The position numbers and the translations under genes were made by a program. The notes under the pieces are model-generated. The model saw only the letters and a list, made by a program, of their open reading frames with translations. It made no database searches and was not told the DNA's origin. Shown here piece by piece: positions 60,501 to 64,000 of a stretch of 64,000 bases of DNA; within the stretch, counting starts at the first letter, position 1; each line of letters opens with the position of its first letter. The DNA comes from Camarhynchus parvulus (taxonomy: Eukaryota > Chordata > Aves > Passeriformes > Thraupidae): the NCBI RefSeq assembly GCF_901933205.1, contig NC_044574.1, positions 4,920,733-4,984,732 of the forward strand, read 5' to 3'.

Positions 60501-63106
60501 GCCAAGTGATAGAAAATGTCTGTGTAACAGCAAGGTCAAAAAGGCATAAAATGGTGCCACTTTTCTGGTTAGAGAAGTCTAGAAAGAGAAATTGCCTCTT
60601 TTATGGTTCTATATACTATATATTTGGCTTCTGACTAAGGCAAGCAGCAATCCTGCAACCATCTGGAATTTCTCCATACTACCAGACTTTGTGGCAGCAG
60701 AAAATACCCTGAAAAACAAAGCAAACTAAAATACCTCCCCATTTTCTCTTGTCCTTCTTGGTCACCAATGAAAGGCTGATTTTGAACAGGCTGCAGAGGA
60801 TGGTCCCAGTTAGTATATATGCATTTATACAGGATGGATACTATGGGAACTCACTAGGATGAGCTAGAATAAACTGTGATTTGCTTTGGAAGTTGTGCAT
60901 AAAAAACTGAAAAAGTATTTAAACACAGTTTTCCTGCAGTCTGGTTTAGTTGTCCTCTGACTCTGTAGGAAACATTTGGCTTCCCAGTTTGGTGAGCTTA
61001 ATTAATTTTTTTTGCCTAAACCATTTAGGAAATTCAGTTTAAAATTTGGAGATAACTGTGAGTTAGTCAGAGCTACAGTTTTAGAAAGAAAATTGTTTAA
61101 GTAATCTTGGCCACCTCTCTAGCAGACTTTGCAGTTCAGGTGATTTTGTAGATTAATTTACTACTTCAGACTTTGGAATTTTCCCCAAAGACCTTCAACA
61201 CTGACAGAGTTTTTATGACCACTGTCACTGCAGATTTAGGATATAGTCCAGCATCTATTAACTCAGTGGAAAAACTGCCCTTCATTCAGAAAACACTGAC
61301 TCAGAAATTTGCACTTACTTGGAACTACAAACTATTGTAGTTTGTGTGGCTCTGAACCTGTAACTGTAAAAGATGTAAGTTAATGTCCATCTAGTTAAGG
61401 CATGCCAGTGGAATTAAAGCAGTAAGAACAGCATCTGAAAAGGGCATTTGTGGCATGTTTTTTGCAGTTTCACCTTTGTTGCCAAAGGTCTGCAGTTCCA
61501 TGAATTAAGGTGACTTAAAGCTCCTTGCCAGGCTGCAGACACAGGATAACTGCGCCCATCCATCAGTCTGCTGATACAGGTGAAGTAAGGAGGACTGGCT
61601 GTTTAACAAATTACATTGCTCATTTAATTTATATAGCCTTGACCTTAACTGCTTCCAGAAGGCAGCTTCTGCTCCTATCACAGGCAGGGGTTTGCTCCTT
61701 CCAGCAGGTTCCCTTGTAGGGCTGCCACCCCAGCCTTAATTCCAAGGAGATTTTCAAGTGGAATCCAAGACATCCTCTTTGGATGATGCTTGTTCATTCA
61801 CAGCTGGGAGTGGCATAAAGACTGGCCTGGACAGAAGGTTGAGAATGTATCCTGATCATCTGTCAGTCTTTTTCAGCATGATTAAAAGGGTGTAAAGTCT
61901 TTATCCTGAAGAAAGGAACCCTCCCACCCTCTTTAAACTACTCCTGAGAGGTGGCTGCTACCACTGAATCTGCCTCCACTGCTATTGCAGTGGCATTCAG
62001 CTCTCAGCCAACCAGAAAATACAGTTTTGTAAATAATTATAATGTCTACAGTGTAAATGCTTTTCTTAAAATAAAATCAAATGTGTTTTGTTGCTTGTTT
62101 TTCTCACAAATAATTTGAGTTTGAAGAGCTGTTTAGCACTTAAGTACTGCCAAAGAGAAAACAGTTTTTGTTCTGAGTATGCAAAGACATGATTTTGAGC
62201 AGGAATTTTCTCTCTTCAAAATGCTAATTAAACAAAACAATGAATTTCGATAAATAAGTACATCTACAAGTTCTTGGCCTCAGGGAAGTGTCACCACAGT
62301 ATATATTGTTTCCAAGAATGAGTACCTCACACAAACACTTTCCCCTATTAAAAGATACAAAGCTTGTATTTCAAATTAAAACAGCTGTGAGAGGCTGTTT
62401 GTGTGTGTTTGTGCATGAGAGAGTTTTTCAAACGAGGTCTGAAAATAGATAGAGAGTCAATTAAATGGAAAAAGACAGGGAGATGGATGCTGTTGAGAGG
62501 AAGATGTGCAGTGCAACTTGGTTGGAATTGGGAAACCCGAAAAAGTCTGGAGAGGTTGCTTCCCCAGCTGTGCCTCCATGAGTGTCTTTTACATTTGCAG
62601 CTATAAGTGAGATCAGATATTTACTGGAAGTGGTTCATAAAGGCCTTTAGAAATTATCTGTATCCGCCTTGTAATTCCAATATCTTTCCTTACTCCAAAG
62701 GTCAGACCAATGTTTGCTAATGTGGAGGTTTTTATTTGAAACCTGGCATATTGGGCACATCTACAGCCACAGAATGCAACAGAGAAAGAGCAGGATAAAA
62801 ACCTCCCTGCCTGGAACCAGAGAGACTTAAATCCCATATAACAAAGTTGGTTTAATTGGTTAGTTTGACTAAGATATTTAACTTTATTAAATAAAATTAA
62901 ATGCTTTCAGGTTTTAGTAAATGGGGTTGATTTTCCTAGATTTTGTTGTGGTGGATGTAGGACACCCCAAGGAACTGTACCACCAGTGCCATTAAAGGAG
63001 TTCCTTCAGGTTGATGTGACACCAACAGCAGCACACAGAACACTGAGAGCCATAAATCAATTGCATGTTTAGTTATTTATTTTCAAGTAAACATTCTTGT
63101 TCCACA
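57576..63106. other. 5.5 kb of unique non-coding sequence
   Basis: The longest stretch in the window without an interspersed repeat I recognise. Open frames are below 95 codons and lack motifs. A (CA)n patch of about ten units lies near 60370-60386. A short dyad, aactacaa/ttgtagtt, lies at 61323-61342. Confidence 0.5.
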
Positions 63107-63160
63107 AAATCACAGAAGCATTTAGGTTGGAAAAGGACAGCCTGAGTGAGTCACCCCATC
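63107..63160 (-). mobile_element. CR1 LINE 3' tail fragment
   Basis: 'aaatcacagaagcatttagg' then 'ttggaaaaggacagcc' matches the reversed CR1 tail. About 55 bp are recognisable before the match fades. Confidence 0.65.
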
Positions 63161-63370
63161 TATCACAGGCATCCAGTCCCATAAATTCCATAAAAAAATA
63201 AAAGTTAATACCTTAAAATGAGCCAGTGCTTCTACATTTTTCTATTCCCTCATAAGAAGCAGGTTAATATTTATTCAGAACTTTCCTATACATCTTTCAT
63301 TAATATTCATTAGCATTTGCATAACTTAATTCTTTTAATTATTTACTTATTAATCACTTATTCTTTTAAC

Positions 63371-63394
63371 TCCCTACTGTACTAACAGTAGGGA
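63371..63394. repeat. Perfect 10-bp hairpin, 4-nt loop
   Basis: tccctactgt pairs with acagtaggga across the loop acta. No adjacent signal gives it a role. Confidence 0.85.
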
Positions 63395-63562
63395 ATATAA
63401 ATATTTTGTGTATATGCATATACATTTAAATAGAAAAAGCAAAAGCCTTTAAGAGATGTAGAAAAAAGAAACTAATGTTATTATTTTCATTAAAATATTT
63501 TCTCATTCCCTTCCTGATCTATCATCACCTTTTGATAAGACTGTACACTGTACTTTATCAAA

Positions 63563-63592
63563 TATCATTATTATTACTATTATTATTATTAT
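63563..63592. repeat. (ATT)n microsatellite
   Basis: Imperfect ATT repeat with one ACT interruption. Confidence 0.85.
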
Positions 63593-63742
63593 CAAAATAT
63601 ACAGCCATAAAGGCCTACATGTAACAATTTTTATATTATTTGTGAGAAGAGGAGGAAATATCATGGGAATCTTGTGGTTTCTAAGGCACAAACTTCTTTT
63701 GGACTTCCCTGATGGCTCACAGACTGAAGAAGGAAAATGAAT

Positions 63743-64000
63743 TGTGACGGTAATCACAGGGGTCTTAGGATGAGGGAAGAGACGAGGATCTGACTCCATG
63801 TTTCAGAAGGCTGATTTATTATTTTATGATATGTATTATATTAAAACTATACTAAAAGAATAGAAGAAAGGATTTCATCAGAAGGCTAGCTAAGAATAGA
63901 AAAGGAATGGAATGATAACAAAAGTTTGTGTCTCAGACAGAGTCCAAGCCAGCTGACTGTGATTGGCCATTAATTAGAAACAACCACATGGGACCAATCA
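63743..64000 (-). mobile_element. ERV-K-type LTR, copy 6, cut by window end
   Basis: It begins (plus-strand view) tgtgacggtaatcacagggg and is very similar to copy 5 base for base along the 258 bp visible. The window stops inside its U3 region, so its other end and its flanking duplication cannot be checked. Confidence 0.9.

Noticed and set aside
54722..64000. Two same-strand LTRs about 8.6 kb apart, the spacing of a provirus
   Set aside because: The first LTR has its own perfect CCTTAA duplication on both sides, and no gag, pol or env-like frame lies between them. They are separate solo LTRs.
1..64000. CRISPR arrays, operons, tRNA or rRNA genes
   Set aside because: No regularly spaced identical repeats, no gene clusters and no tRNA cloverleaf or rRNA segment were seen; the repeat content is avian.

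Overview
The window reads as bird DNA, most likely from a songbird (passerine). The evidence is the set of interspersed repeats: many short CR1 LINE 3' ends on both strands, ending in degenerate ATTCTGTGATTCTRTG-type tails; avian ERV-L-type LTR pieces; a 735-bp LTR with TGTCTTGG...CCAAGACA ends; and a family of about 360-420 bp ERV-K-type LTRs. Two of that family have perfect 6-bp target-site duplications. The sequence is AT-rich, with long homopolymer runs and microsatellites. Species and chromosome cannot be told from here. Repeat families were named from memory, not from a database comparison.

I find no protein-coding gene I can defend. The open frames are short, start at arbitrary ATGs, often lie over LTRs, CR1 or microsatellites, and match no family I recognise. 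The window is best read as a gene desert or part of a very large intron. Two stretches have plausible splice sites on both sides with an open frame between (7792-7883 and 39764-39880). One relict frame on the minus strand (about 3722-4155) may be a decayed pseudogene. All three are weak.

Layout. 1-8.6 kb is mostly unique sequence with the possible pseudogene and the first candidate exon. 8.7-11.3 kb holds two same-strand ERV-K-type LTRs with an ERV-L-type LTR end and a CR1 tail between them. 14.9-18.0 kb holds two minisatellites and a CR1 copy sitting inside a 42-bp inverted repeat. 19-26 kb has scattered CR1 tails. 28.3-29.0 kb is the 735-bp LTR on the minus strand. 31-37.9 kb has CR1 tails, an ERV-K-type LTR with TAAATG duplications, a 46-48 bp minisatellite and an ERV-L-type LTR. 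41.3-44.1 kb has a 133-nt pure purine tract, a CR1 tail and a divergent LTR. 51.5-52.2 kb is a 150-bp tandem array of retroviral character carrying a nested 276-bp solo LTR with GTCTCC duplications. 54.3-56.5 kb has short tandem repeats, a minus-strand ERV-K-type LTR with CCTTAA duplications, and a 260-bp T/G-only-like tract. 57-64 kb is mostly unique, closing with an LTR cut by the window end.

I found no new multi-gene biological system. The observations most worth checking are structural: the nested LTR, the CR1-containing foldback, the U3 module swapping within one LTR family, the long purine tract, and a few candidate splice or recursive-splice sites.
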